Of a stretch of 64,000 bases of DNA, positions 42,061-50,056 are shown piece by piece. The notes under the pieces are model-generated. The model was not told the origin of the DNA and ran no database searches. It saw only the letters and a program-made list of their open reading frames with translations. Within the stretch, counting starts at the first letter, position 1; every line of letters starts with the position of its first letter. The stretch is from the NCBI RefSeq assembly GCF_000019725.1, contig NC_010505.1, forward strand, positions 1,240,001-1,304,000, in the 5' to 3' direction. Both the position numbers and the translations under genes were made by a program. The DNA is from Methylobacterium radiotolerans JCM 2831 (GTDB taxonomy: Bacteria > Pseudomonadota > Alphaproteobacteria > Rhizobiales > Beijerinckiaceae).

Positions 42061-43617
42061 TCAGCTCCTGCTTATTTTATTGTCGATCGTCCTATCGATA
42101 TTTCGGTCCAGCTTTAGCGCATGACGAAGCGCTTCAACTTTGTTCATTCGATCCAAGGCTTCTGGCCTTATGGTATAGAAAGGTGTCGAGAAATCCGTCA
42201 TCCGTCCTTCTCGACCTCCCATCCGCAGAAAATGTTGGCACGGCTCTTCACCCGAGGCTGCGACGTCAGGATTCCATTCGAGATACGAGCGCACTGAGAA
42301 GTATGGATTCGGATTGACATTCATCCCCTTCCATTCATTGCAGTAATGAATTAATGGATTCATTCCGACGTTGTCATAATTCATGTATTCTGAGATGTAC
42401 CATATTGTATCGAAAAATTCGTTCGGCCACCTTCCTTCTCTGACGCCATGCTGAATGAAGTGCTCGAGTGCGTTGACGCCGCTGTCGCGCACATCCGAGT
42501 ATTCATTTTTGTAGAAACTTTCGTCAAAAAGACCTGTTTGACTTACAATAAGGGGGGTATCCGAGTGCTTTAACGGCCGCCTTCCAGGTATATTTATGAG
42601 GAAGGGGCTGTTTTTATTTGCGACAGCAATTGCTCTTCTGGCGTTGACTTGGCGTGTTTTCCTGACCTCACGCCAAAGAGAAATTTGATTGTCGTAGGCG
42701 TGACTATTTATGCGTTCGATTTCCTTCTTGGAGTTGTTCCGTTCACACTCGGCTTCTTCCTGAGCATGCAGCCAGTTGCGGTTCAGCCATATTTGATGAG
42801 CTTGCTCGCGAGCGATCTGCGCCCTGGCTTCATGTAACAATTCGGTATTTACGCGATCTTGCACTCGGTTTGGCAGTATTGCCCCTACATGCTCACAGGT
42901 GCATCGAAAAAACTCTCGAAAAGAGTCGTTATTGGTCCACAAATCAACCAATCTTTTCGTGGTTTGACTGAGTTTATTTCCAACAAAAAGAACGCCTAGC
43001 CCAAAACTATGATAAAATTCCATTGAGGGATATTGGACGCTCAATTCTTCCCATAATTTCCAAACCCCAAACTCGCGTTCACGCACGCAAGTGTCGTGAA
43101 ATAGTACAATCCCCCGTTCTGACATTTTAGGCAGCCAGTTATCAAAGTCTTGTTTTACCGCGCTATACGTATGCAGCCCGTCAATATGTAAAAGGTCGAT
43201 TGTTCCATCTTTGAACCGACCTAATTGGCTTTCAAAGGTACCGCGGAGCAAGCGCGCGGGTGGATAAATCTCCGCCAAAGTCTTTGTTAGGTCGGCATAG
43301 ATTTTATCTCCCTCGTATAGGCCGGCATGCTCATCCCCCTGCCATGTATCAATGCCATAACAAACCGTGTCGGTATTGTAGTTCCTGGCCGCACTGCATG
43401 CTGCAATCATGCTAGCGCCATTAAAGACGCCGAGCTCGACGAATGTCCTTGGACGGTCGATCTTAATTAGCGAAAATAAAAATGGTATATGGCCGGCCCA
43501 CGCTGTTGGGACCAAACTATGAGGCAATTGAAACAACGGTTCTACTACCGTCCATTCGAATAGCGCAGCAGGCTCGTCGCGGTCAAAATCCGTTTCTACC
43601 ATAGTAATGTCTTGCAT
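42061..43617 (-). CDS. Class I methyltransferase linked to three GT-associated repeats
   Basis: 518 residues from ATG 43617. Residues about 50-235 are a class I methyltransferase (Methyltransf_24-like): RTFVELGVFNGASMIAACSA (motif I), VCYGIDTWQGDEHAGLYEGD, IDLLHIDGLHTYSAVKQDFD and RGIVLFHDTCVREREFGVWK. A coiled coil follows at about 265-320 (EARAQIAREQAHQIW, EEAECERNNSKKEIERI). Residues about 360-490 carry three repeats (LFDESFYKNEYSDVRDSG with EHFIQHGVREGRWP; FFDTIWYISEYMN with LIHYCNEWKG; SYLEWNPDVAASGEEPCQHF with GGREGRM). It is the first gene of the AT-rich operon. A methyltransferase with coiled-coil spacer recalls chain-terminating WbdD-type proteins, but relatedness to those is not shown. 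Confidence 0.87.
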   Translation of the reverse strand: MQDITMVETDFDRDEPAALFEWTVVEPLFQLPHSLVPTAWAGHIPFLFSLIKIDRPRTFVELGVFNGASMIAACSAARNYNTDTVCYGIDTWQGDEHAGLYEGDKIYADLTKTLAEIYPPARLLRGTFESQLGRFKDGTIDLLHIDGLHTYSAVKQDFDNWLPKMSERGIVLFHDTCVREREFGVWKLWEELSVQYPSMEFYHSFGLGVLFVGNKLSQTTKRLVDLWTNNDSFREFFRCTCEHVGAILPNRVQDRVNTELLHEARAQIAREQAHQIWLNRNWLHAQEEAECERNNSKKEIERINSHAYDNQISLWREVRKTRQVNARRAIAVANKNSPFLINIPGRRPLKHSDTPLIVSQTGLFDESFYKNEYSDVRDSGVNALEHFIQHGVREGRWPNEFFDTIWYISEYMNYDNVGMNPLIHYCNEWKGMNVNPNPYFSVRSYLEWNPDVAASGEEPCQHFLRMGGREGRMTDFSTPFYTIRPEALDRMNKVEALRHALKLDRNIDRTIDNKISRS

Positions 43618-43929
43618 CTGCTCGCTCGCGCTTTTTGATAATTGACTAAGCTGTGTAGAGTCGTAAATACTAACTCAATGGGCGGACATTGGGACGTCTG
43701 ACCTCGCCCACGCTTTGCCATAGGATTCGGGTGCGACGAGGTCGCATTTTTCCGGGGTTGTTGCAACCGCGTCCGTTGAGGCGGGATCGCTGTCCGCGTA
43801 CATTTTCGTCGATGGGAGCTGTCAAATCTTATAATAGTACCAGTCTTCGGTGACGATCAAGCTCACCATTTAAGTTCTTGGAAGTCGATTAGCTACTGCT
43901 GTAGGGGTTTTCCCAACGGTCATAATACG
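43618..43929. other. Non-coding gap between the AT-rich operon and the epimerase
   Basis: 312 bases without a credible gene. It presumably holds the promoter of the minus-strand operon beginning at 43617; TATAATAGTA at about 43,834 is AT-rich but on no well-placed element I can be sure of. It also contains the hairpin described separately at 43732. Confidence 0.5.
43732..43751 (+). terminator. Intrinsic-terminator-like hairpin
   Basis: TGCGAC, loop GAG, GTCGCA followed directly by TTTTT. The six-base stem is perfect and short. It is oriented for plus-strand transcription although both neighbouring genes are on the minus strand. It might insulate against antisense transcription or be a leftover of a lost gene. 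Confidence 0.35.
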
Positions 43930-44853
43930 TCATATTTGATACTCTCTCGCTAACAGCTGTCGAAGGCCAGATTTCAGATCGATTTTCGGTCGCCATCCCG
44001 TTTTATTCAAAAAGCGGGATGAGTCTATTACCTTAATGGCCGCCCCCTGGAAGCTATTAAGCGAAGTCTTTATTGGGACTTTCCACTTCAAAGCAGCCAG
44101 CGCCGTCTGTGCAACCTCTCCAACAGTGATGGGTTTGTTCGCGGCGCAGTTTAGTATTTCATTATTGAACTGCCGTTCTGCCGCCAAGATCGCTTTTATC
44201 TGGTCTTCAACGTGGAGTATTTCGCGGACAGTCCGCGGGTTGCCCCATACTTCAAATTGTAATGCGCCCGCCGCCTTCTCCCGCACGGCCCTGTCGAGCA
44301 GGGCGCCGACGAAGTGGCTGCGGTCGGAGGCCTTGTTGTCGTGCGGCCCGTACAGGGTCGCCAGCACGCAGTGCAGGAAGCTCAGGCCGTACTGGTGCGC
44401 GTAGGCCGCCGAGCCCGTCGCCAGGACCTGCTTGGCGAGCCCGTAGCCGATCACCGAGGGGTGCGTGGGTCCCTGCCCGAACCGCGCCTCGGGGAGCGGC
44501 TCCGGCGATTCCGGATAGGTGCAGGACGAGCCCGTGGAGACGAGCTTGGCCTGCGGCTGGAACAGGCGCCACGCCTCGAGGACGTTCAGGTGGACCCGGG
44601 CGTTGATTGCCAGGAGTTCGCCCTGGATGTCGTACTGCACCGCGCCGGTCCGCTGGCGGGTCACCACGTGGAAGATCCTGCCGGCCGGCGGCGCCGCGCG
44701 CAGCGCCCGCTCGACATTCGCCCACTCGGAGAGGTCACCCGCCGCCCGACCGATCTCGACGACCTCGCGGCCCTCGGCCCGGAGCCGCGGGACGAGGTTG
44801 CGCCCGAGGAAGCCGTCCGCCCCGATGACGATGTCGCGCTCAGGCCCCGGCAT
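43930..44853 (-). CDS. NAD-dependent epimerase/reductase with mosaic composition
   Basis: 307 residues from ATG 44853; the start overlaps the upstream epimerase stop by 14 bases. It is an extended SDR of the GDP-fucose synthase-like group: IVIGADGFLGRNLVPRL, the Ser-x-Ser region VSTGSSCTYPESPEPLPEAR, Tyr-x-x-x-Lys in VIGYGLAKQVLATGS, and LATLYGPHDNKASDRSHFVG. The 5' two thirds (44,266-44,853) are GC-rich like the host. The last about 110 codons, from near LQFEVWGNPRTVREIL to the end, are AT-rich. The reading frame is intact across the shift, so the protein may still be active, and the join looks like a recombination point at the island edge. The substrate could be a GDP-deoxyheptose given the neighbours. 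Confidence 0.85.
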   Translation of the reverse strand: MPGPERDIVIGADGFLGRNLVPRLRAEGREVVEIGRAAGDLSEWANVERALRAAPPAGRIFHVVTRQRTGAVQYDIQGELLAINARVHLNVLEAWRLFQPQAKLVSTGSSCTYPESPEPLPEARFGQGPTHPSVIGYGLAKQVLATGSAAYAHQYGLSFLHCVLATLYGPHDNKASDRSHFVGALLDRAVREKAAGALQFEVWGNPRTVREILHVEDQIKAILAAERQFNNEILNCAANKPITVGEVAQTALAALKWKVPIKTSLNSFQGAAIKVIDSSRFLNKTGWRPKIDLKSGLRQLLAREYQI

Positions 44854-45817
44854 GCTGAGCCCCGTCGCGATAGGCCTCGCGGTACCACGCGATCGTCGGC
44901 CGCAGCCCGTCCGCGAGTCCCGTGAAGCTCGACATCCCGAATCGCTCACGCAGCCGCTGGTTGGTCGAGCGGCGGGCGAGCACACCGTGGGTCGCCGTGT
45001 CGGGGGCGTGCACCGGCCGATTCTCGCCCGCCACCTCCAGGATGGTACGGGCAAGGTCGAGCAGGGTCGTGGTCTCGCCGCGGCAGAGGTTGAGCGCGTC
45101 GCTCGTCTCCCGCATCTCGAGGGAGCGGGCGAACACGTCGACGACGTCGCCGACGTAGATGAAGTCGCGCTCGACCAGCGGGTTGCCCTTGATCTCGAAG
45201 CGCTCCCCCGGTGCGAGCGCGCGCATCACGAAGGCCGGCAGGACGTGCGCCTTGCGCGGATCCGTCGAGTCGTGGGGGCCGTAGGGGTTGCTCAGGCGGA
45301 AGCTGATCGTGTGGATCCCGTAGCGCTCGGCGTGGAGGTCGGCGATCACCTCCGACCAGCGCTTCGACCACGCGTAGAAGGCCTCGTTCCGGTTGGGCGG
45401 CGCGTTGAGATCGACAGCCTGCGCGTCGTCGAGGGGATCGAGGGCCGGCGGGTAGACCGCGACGCTCGAGGCCGCGCGCACCTCACGGATGCCCTTCGTC
45501 AGGCAGAACCGGTAGAGGCGGTTGGCGATCTCGGCGTTGCCGGTCAGCAGGTCGCTCTGCGCCGTCTCGAACTTGTCGGCGTCGTAGCGCTGCGCGGCGA
45601 CGTTGACGACGATCGCGTCGGCGGGGACCGACAGCGCCTCCAGGGCATCGAAGCGCGCGGCCTCATGCGCCCCCGGCACCGCGCGGCCGGAGGGGCTGAC
45701 CGCGATCAGCCGCGGCACGCGGTCGGCGAGATGCGCGACGAGGTTGCGGCCGACGAACCCGGTCGCACCGACGACGACGACGGTCTCGGGCAAGGAGGAT
45801 CGGGAGACGGCAGCCAC
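44840..45817 (-). CDS. NAD-dependent nucleotide-sugar epimerase/dehydratase
   Basis: 325 residues from GTG 45817, two bases after the methyltransferase stop; the longer open frame upstream is a shadow. Extended SDR motifs: ETVVVVGATGFVGRNLVAHL, RAASSVAVYPPALDPLDDAQ, NEAFYAWSKRWSEVIADL (Tyr-x-x-x-Lys) and ERDFIYVGDVVDVFARSLEM. It lies between a C-methyltransferase-like gene and the mosaic epimerase in a tight minus-strand operon. It probably acts on a keto-deoxy sugar intermediate, as a 4-reductase or 3,5-epimerase; the exact step is not visible. Confidence 0.87.
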   Translation of the reverse strand: MAAVSRSSLPETVVVVGATGFVGRNLVAHLADRVPRLIAVSPSGRAVPGAHEAARFDALEALSVPADAIVVNVAAQRYDADKFETAQSDLLTGNAEIANRLYRFCLTKGIREVRAASSVAVYPPALDPLDDAQAVDLNAPPNRNEAFYAWSKRWSEVIADLHAERYGIHTISFRLSNPYGPHDSTDPRKAHVLPAFVMRALAPGERFEIKGNPLVERDFIYVGDVVDVFARSLEMRETSDALNLCRGETTTLLDLARTILEVAGENRPVHAPDTATHGVLARRSTNQRLRERFGMSSFTGLADGLRPTIAWYREAYRDGAQHAGA

Positions 45818-45819
45818 GC

Positions 45820-47079
45820 TCAGACCGCCTTCGGCAGGTCGGCGGCGGTGATCACCTTGAGTTCCGGCACCGGAACGATGAAGGCGCCGCCGTTCTCGAG
45901 GTAGCGGCGCTCGCGCGCCAGGAACTCGTCGATGAAGTTCCAGGCGAGCACCAGATAGGCGTCGGGCGCGGGCACGCTGCCCTCCTCGACGATCGGGATG
46001 CGGGCGCCGGGGATCAGCCGGCCGAACTTCAGCGGATTCTTCTCGGCCGCGACCTGGACCAGACGCGGGCCGATGCCGAAGGCGTTGAGCAGCGTCGCGC
46101 CCTTGGCCGGGGCACCGTAGGCGTGGACCGTCTTCCCCTCGGCGTGCATGCGCTCCAGCAGGTCGAGCAGCGCCGCCTGCAGGCGCCGGACGTTCTCGGC
46201 GAAGCCGACATAGGTCTCGAACTTGCCGTAGCCGCGGGCCTCCTCGTCGGCGCGCATGCGCTTCACCGCGTCGCTGACCGGGTGGGCACCGGGGAAGCCG
46301 ACATGCGCCTCGAGGGAGCCGCCGTGGACCGGGACCACGCTGACGTCGAAGGCCTCCAGGCCGTGGCGCGCGAACAGCTGCTCCAGGGAGCGGAGCGTGT
46401 AGTAGCACAGGTGCTCGTGGTAGATCTGATCGAAGGCGGTGTTCTCGATCATGCCGCCCAGGTAGATCGCCTGCACGACGAAGACGCCGTCCGGCTTGAG
46501 CAGCGTGACGATGCCTTTCACGACGCTGTGCAGCTCCTCCAGGTGGAAGAAGACGCCGGCGGCGGTGATCAGGCTCGCCGGCCCGTCCTGCGCGCGGACG
46601 ATCTCGGCGGTCTCCGCGTTGAAGAAGCGGTTCAGCGTCGGCACGCCCGCGGCGCGGGCCAGCTCCACGACGTTGGAGGCGGGCTCGACGCCGCAGCGGC
46701 GCAGCCCGAAGGGCTCGTACTGCCGAAGCCACGTGCCGTCGTTGCTGCCGATGTCGACGACGAGGTCCTGCGGCCCGAGGCCGTACCGCTCCACGAGCCG
46801 GGCCGCCGTCTGGCGGAAATGCTCCACCAGCGTCTTCGTCGTGCCCGAGACGTAGGGGTAGTCGCTGAACATGCTCTCCTTCGGGATCGTGTGATCGATC
46901 TGGACAAGCGTGCAGTCGCGGCAGAAGCCGGCGCGCAGGGGGAAATGCGGCTCGCGCCGGTCGGCGAACTCCGGCGGGATCAGGCGGTTGCAGTGCGGCT
47001 GATCGGTCAGGTCGAGGAACAGCTCGACATCGCGTCCGTAGCAGACGCGGCATGCCATGGCGAGTTTCGTTCCCGTCAT
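45820..47079 (-). CDS. SAM-dependent sugar C-methyltransferase-like protein
   Basis: 419 residues from ATG 47079 (ATG 47058 is also possible). It has the three-part layout of NovU/TylC3-type C-methyltransferases. First is a zinc-binding N terminus (MACRVCYG near residue 8 and GFCRDCTLVQI about 40 residues on), then the SAM domain with LVVDIGSNDGTWLRQY and GVFFHLEELHSVV. YHEHLCYYTLRSLEQLFARH is a conserved family block. A C-terminal Rossmann-like domain follows (HAYGAPAKGATLLNAFGIG, then APDAYLVLAWNFIDEF). These enzymes methylate C3 of 4-keto-deoxy sugars. It is the upstream gene of the coupled epimerases. In some families this architecture belongs to non-methylating enzymes, so the reaction is inferred. 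Confidence 0.86.
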   Translation of the reverse strand: MTGTKLAMACRVCYGRDVELFLDLTDQPHCNRLIPPEFADRREPHFPLRAGFCRDCTLVQIDHTIPKESMFSDYPYVSGTTKTLVEHFRQTAARLVERYGLGPQDLVVDIGSNDGTWLRQYEPFGLRRCGVEPASNVVELARAAGVPTLNRFFNAETAEIVRAQDGPASLITAAGVFFHLEELHSVVKGIVTLLKPDGVFVVQAIYLGGMIENTAFDQIYHEHLCYYTLRSLEQLFARHGLEAFDVSVVPVHGGSLEAHVGFPGAHPVSDAVKRMRADEEARGYGKFETYVGFAENVRRLQAALLDLLERMHAEGKTVHAYGAPAKGATLLNAFGIGPRLVQVAAEKNPLKFGRLIPGARIPIVEEGSVPAPDAYLVLAWNFIDEFLARERRYLENGGAFIVPVPELKVITAADLPKAV

Positions 47080-47290
47080 CCTACGACCTGTGACATCCGC
47101 GGCGCGAGGCTCTACGACCCCGCGAGGCTTATCGGCTGAGCCAGGGCAGCGCAACGCGCGGTCGCAGCTCGATCGAAGTCAGAGCCGAAAGACGAGACAG
47201 TTTTGCCATCGCGCATGTCCTTCAGCGGCGAAGATCCACAATGACCGTGGGGGATATCCGTAAGCACAAACCCCGGGTCCGCAGAAAGCA

Positions 47291-47836
47291 ATGATCTCGA
47301 CACCGAGTTGGACAGTCCGCAAATCCCACCACGTCATGAAGGATCGCTGGCTCGGTCTCCGTGCCGACGACTGCGTGACGCCGTCGGGTCACATCGTCGA
47401 TCCCTATTACGTGCTCGAGACGCCGCACATCGCGCTCGTGCTGGGCATCGACGCGGCCGATCAGGTCATCCTCGTACGCCAGTACCGCCACGCTCATGGA
47501 GGCCCGAGCCTGGAGCTTCCGGGCGGGGCCATCGACCCCGCCGACCCCGATATCCTCGCGGCCGCCGAGCGCGAGATGCGCGAGGAGACCGGCTACATCT
47601 TCGCGGATGCCGAGCACGTGGTCACCCTGAATGCGGATCCGGCCCGCTACGCCAACCGCATGCATCTCGTCCGCGCGCGCGTGACAGCGGCCGGGCCGGC
47701 GCAGCCGGATCCCAGCGAGGACATCGCCGTCGTGCGCGTACCGCGGGCCGAGGCCTTAAAGCTCGCCCAGTCGGGCGCCATCGTCGGAGCCGTGCACGCC
47801 GCCATGATCCTGATCGGCCTGTCCGGCACCGGATGA
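47291..47836 (+). CDS. NUDIX hydrolase (ADP-ribose/nucleotide-sugar pyrophosphatase-like)
   Basis: 181 residues. The Nudix box is intact from near residue 77: LELPGGAIDPADPDI then EREMREETGY, giving G-x5-E-x7-R-E-x2-E-E-x-G (with an insertion of the usual length). It has VLVRQYRHAHGG before it, typical of ADP-ribose pyrophosphatases. It hydrolyses nucleoside diphosphates linked to another group, perhaps clearing nucleotide sugars. It is transcribed away from the methyltransferase operon across about 210 bases. The N-terminal part TPSWTVRKSHHVMKDRWL is ordinary for the family. Confidence 0.88.
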   Translation: MISTPSWTVRKSHHVMKDRWLGLRADDCVTPSGHIVDPYYVLETPHIALVLGIDAADQVILVRQYRHAHGGPSLELPGGAIDPADPDILAAAEREMREETGYIFADAEHVVTLNADPARYANRMHLVRARVTAAGPAQPDPSEDIAVVRVPRAEALKLAQSGAIVGAVHAAMILIGLSGTG

Positions 47837-47934
47837 GCGCCGTCACCGGATTGTGGATCGACGCATTGAACCGCTGACAAGACCCGCGCGTTCCGCCAAT
47901 ATGATTAATCGTCGGTTAAAGAGCGGATCGAAGC

Positions 47935-48084
47935 GTGCCCGAGTACGACATCAAGATCGTCGCTCCGCGAGATCGGAAAGCGACGGACGCGGAGCGCGAG
48001 ACTCCGCCCAAGCGCAAGCTCGACTGGGATCGCGCCATGTGCGAGGCCGCGGAAGCGGAACTCTCGATCCAGTCGCACGACTGA
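47935..48084 (+). CDS. Possible small basic/acidic protein, 49 residues
   Basis: GTG 47935 opens 49 codons ending at TGA 48082-48084, with strong third-position GC bias in a stretch where flanks have little. The peptide is charged (PEYDIKIVAPRDRKATDAER, then KLDWDRAMCEAAEAELSI) and resembles small Methylobacterium hypothetical proteins. The Shine-Dalgarno (GAGCGG, about 12 bases upstream) is weak. Too short for firm assignment. Confidence 0.4.
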   Translation: MPEYDIKIVAPRDRKATDAERETPPKRKLDWDRAMCEAAEAELSIQSHD

Positions 48085-48138
48085 GCGTGGCGGACGGCGA
48101 AGCGCCCCGGCGAGGACCCACACCTCCTGGGCCCCTTC

Positions 48139-49377
48139 CTACCCCGTCAGCGCGACCTCCCGCAGGAAGGCGAGCAGGTCGTCCGACCTGAAGTGATGCA
48201 CGGCGAGCCCCGCCGCACGGCCGGCGGCGAGATCCGTTTCCTGATCGCCGACCAGGAAGCTGCGCACACGGTCGATGTCCCAATGGGCCATCAGGTCGAG
48301 GATCATGCCGGGCTCGGGCTTTCGCCATCCGTGGACCGCCCTGTAGGCCTCGACCGTCCCGTCCGGATGATAGGGGCAGTAGCGGAGATCATCGATATGC
48401 GCGCCGGCCTCGCGCAGGTCGTCCCGCATCCAGGCGGTCAGACGGGCGACGTCGGCCTCGGTGTAGAAGCCGCGGGCGACCCCCGCCTGGTTCGTGACGA
48501 CGAACACGAAGTAGCCGGCATCATTCAGCGCGCGGACGGCGTCGCGCGCGCCCGCCATCCACTGGAACCGGTCCACGGAACCGACATGCCCGTGGTCGTG
48601 ATTGAGAACGCCGTCGCGATCGAGGAAGGCGGCCGGTCTCCTCCGACGGGCCGGGATCTCTTCCTGGGCCCGGGCGTAGCTCTCGGGCACGCCGATATCG
48701 AGGAAGTAGCCGTCATGGGCCTCGCCGACCACGCGGCCCTCGGCGACCAGCGCGGGCAGGACGTCCCGTTCCAGTGAGCAGGCCGGTGGCAGGTCGGTGA
48801 GTGCATCGCGGCGCACCAAATAGACGCCGGCGTTGACGAGACCGGGTCCCGGCTCAGGCGGCCGCTCGAGGAAGGCTGTGATCCGGACGCCGTCGAGGAG
48901 CGCGACGCCGTAGCGCGCGGCGTCCGCCACCCGGCGGAGCGACAGGACCATCGCCGCATCGGGGTGACGCGCCGCCATGGCGGCCAAGGACAGCAGGTTC
49001 ACGTCGAACCACGAGTCGCCGTTCAGCAGGAGAAAGGTCGCGTGGGCCTCGGGAAGGGCGTGCATGACGGCGCCCCCGGTCCCGGCCTGCTCCGGCTCGA
49101 CCGAGACCCGCAGCGTCATGCCGAAGCGTCGCGCGACCAGGTTGTCGGCGGCGTAGGCGCGGATCTTCTCGCTGTGGAACGAGGCCAGCAGCACGATCTC
49201 GGTGATGCCGTGGCGGCCGAGTTCGAACAGCAGCACGTCCAGGAACGGCTCACCCGATACCGGCAGCAGCGGCTTGGGCATGGCCGAGGTCAGCGCGCCG
49301 AGGCGCGTGCCGAAGCCGCCGCACAGGATCATGGCTTGCCGGACGGGGCCTCCACCCTTCCACTCTGGCTCGGTCAC
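48139..49377 (-). CDS. Fused heptose-1-phosphate guanylyltransferase (HddC) and heptose-bisphosphate phosphatase (GmhB)
   Basis: 412 residues from GTG 49377. Residues about 14-235 are a sugar-phosphate nucleotidyltransferase (MILCGGFGTRLGALTSAMPK with the Gly-x-Gly-x-Arg and PKP signature, FLLLNGDSWFDVNLLSLAAM, VNAGVYLVRRDAL). Residues about 248-400 are a HAD-IIIA phosphatase of GmhB type (AAFLDRDGVLNHDHGHVG with the D-x-D-G nucleophile, FVVTNQAGVARGFYTEADV, YCPYHPDG, GWRKPEPGMILDLM, SFLVGDQETDLAAGRAAGL). The two act on consecutive intermediates. GmhB removes the 7-phosphate of heptose-1,7-bisphosphate and HddC adds GMP to the 1-phosphate, giving GDP-D-glycero-alpha-D-manno-heptose. They are usually separate genes. 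It lies 10 bases from gmhA. Confidence 0.9.
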   Translation of the reverse strand: MTEPEWKGGGPVRQAMILCGGFGTRLGALTSAMPKPLLPVSGEPFLDVLLFELGRHGITEIVLLASFHSEKIRAYAADNLVARRFGMTLRVSVEPEQAGTGGAVMHALPEAHATFLLLNGDSWFDVNLLSLAAMAARHPDAAMVLSLRRVADAARYGVALLDGVRITAFLERPPEPGPGLVNAGVYLVRRDALTDLPPACSLERDVLPALVAEGRVVGEAHDGYFLDIGVPESYARAQEEIPARRRRPAAFLDRDGVLNHDHGHVGSVDRFQWMAGARDAVRALNDAGYFVFVVTNQAGVARGFYTEADVARLTAWMRDDLREAGAHIDDLRYCPYHPDGTVEAYRAVHGWRKPEPGMILDLMAHWDIDRVRSFLVGDQETDLAAGRAAGLAVHHFRSDDLLAFLREVALTG

Positions 49378-49387
49378 AGGCCGTCCC

Positions 49388-49975
49388 TCACGCTGCCGTC
49401 CCGCGCGGGAACAGGCTTTCCTCGACGAGGCCGCAGACGATGTGCGCGGCGGTGATGTGGATCTGCTGGATCAGCGGCGTGGCGTCCGACGGCGCGTGCA
49501 GGCAGACATCCGCCCGCTCGGGCATCGCCCCGCCCGTCGCGCCCGTGAAGGCGACGACCCGCAGACCCAGGCCGCGGGCCGCGTCCATCGCCTTCAGCAC
49601 GCTCGGCGACCGCCCCGACGTGGAGAGCGCGAGCAGGACATCGCCCGGCCGCCCGAGGGCCAGAACCTGCCGCTCGAACACGTGCTCGTAGCCGTAATCG
49701 TTGCCGATCGCGGTGATCACCGAGGTGTCGGTGGTCAGCGCCACGGCCGCAGCCGGCGGCCGGTCGTAGTTGAGCCGCGAGACGAACTCGCCCGCGATGT
49801 GCTGTGCGTCGGCGGCGCTGCCGCCGTTGCCGATCGTCAGGAGCTTGCCGCCGCCGCGCAGGGACGCGGTCACGAGATCGGCGGTCTCGGCGAGGGTCGC
49901 GTGGAAGCGGGTATCGTCGAGGGCGGCCTGGAAGGTGTCACGGGTCCGCGTGAGAAAATCGACGATCGCGCTCAT
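49388..49975 (-). CDS. gmhA: Sedoheptulose-7-phosphate isomerase
   Basis: 195 residues, the normal GmhA length, with a SIS domain: [20 protein letters not shown] and [20 protein letters not shown], then [20 protein letters not shown]. The C terminus contains [20 protein letters not shown] with the family Gln/His. It converts sedoheptulose-7-phosphate to D-glycero-D-manno-heptose-7-phosphate, the first heptose step. Between the epimerase and the HddC-GmhB fusion, all on the minus strand, it forms a complete GDP-heptose route with hddA at 51057. Confidence 0.93.
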   Translation of the reverse strand: MSAIVDFLTRTRDTFQAALDDTRFHATLAETADLVTASLRGGGKLLTIGNGGSAADAQHIAGEFVSRLNYDRPPAAAVALTTDTSVITAIGNDYGYEHVFERQVLALGRPGDVLLALSTSGRSPSVLKAMDAARGLGLRVVAFTGATGGAMPERADVCLHAPSDATPLIQQIHITAAHIVCGLVEESLFPRGTAA

Positions 49976-50056
49976 GATAACCTCGGTCCGTTCCCGCGCC
50001 GGCCGCCGTGTAGGGCCGACCGGCGGCGCGTTCGCTGCAGGCTCCGCCCATCCCGA

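Larger units (their letters stand above)
33960..44265. other. AT-rich genomic island within the glycan locus
   Basis: From about 33,960 the base composition falls to roughly 45% GC by eye, with A/T-ending codons throughout, and it returns sharply to the host-like level at about 44,265. The left edge lies about 230 bases from the IS66 terminus. The right edge is inside the coding sequence of the epimerase at 43930-44853. All eight genes wholly inside are on the minus strand with gaps of -4 to 38 bases, one operon. Confidence 0.8.

Noticed and set aside
47080..47290. Regulatory RNA or riboswitch upstream of the NUDIX gene
   Set aside because: The 210-base divergent spacer is less GC-rich and may hold promoters, but no stable conserved fold was apparent by eye.
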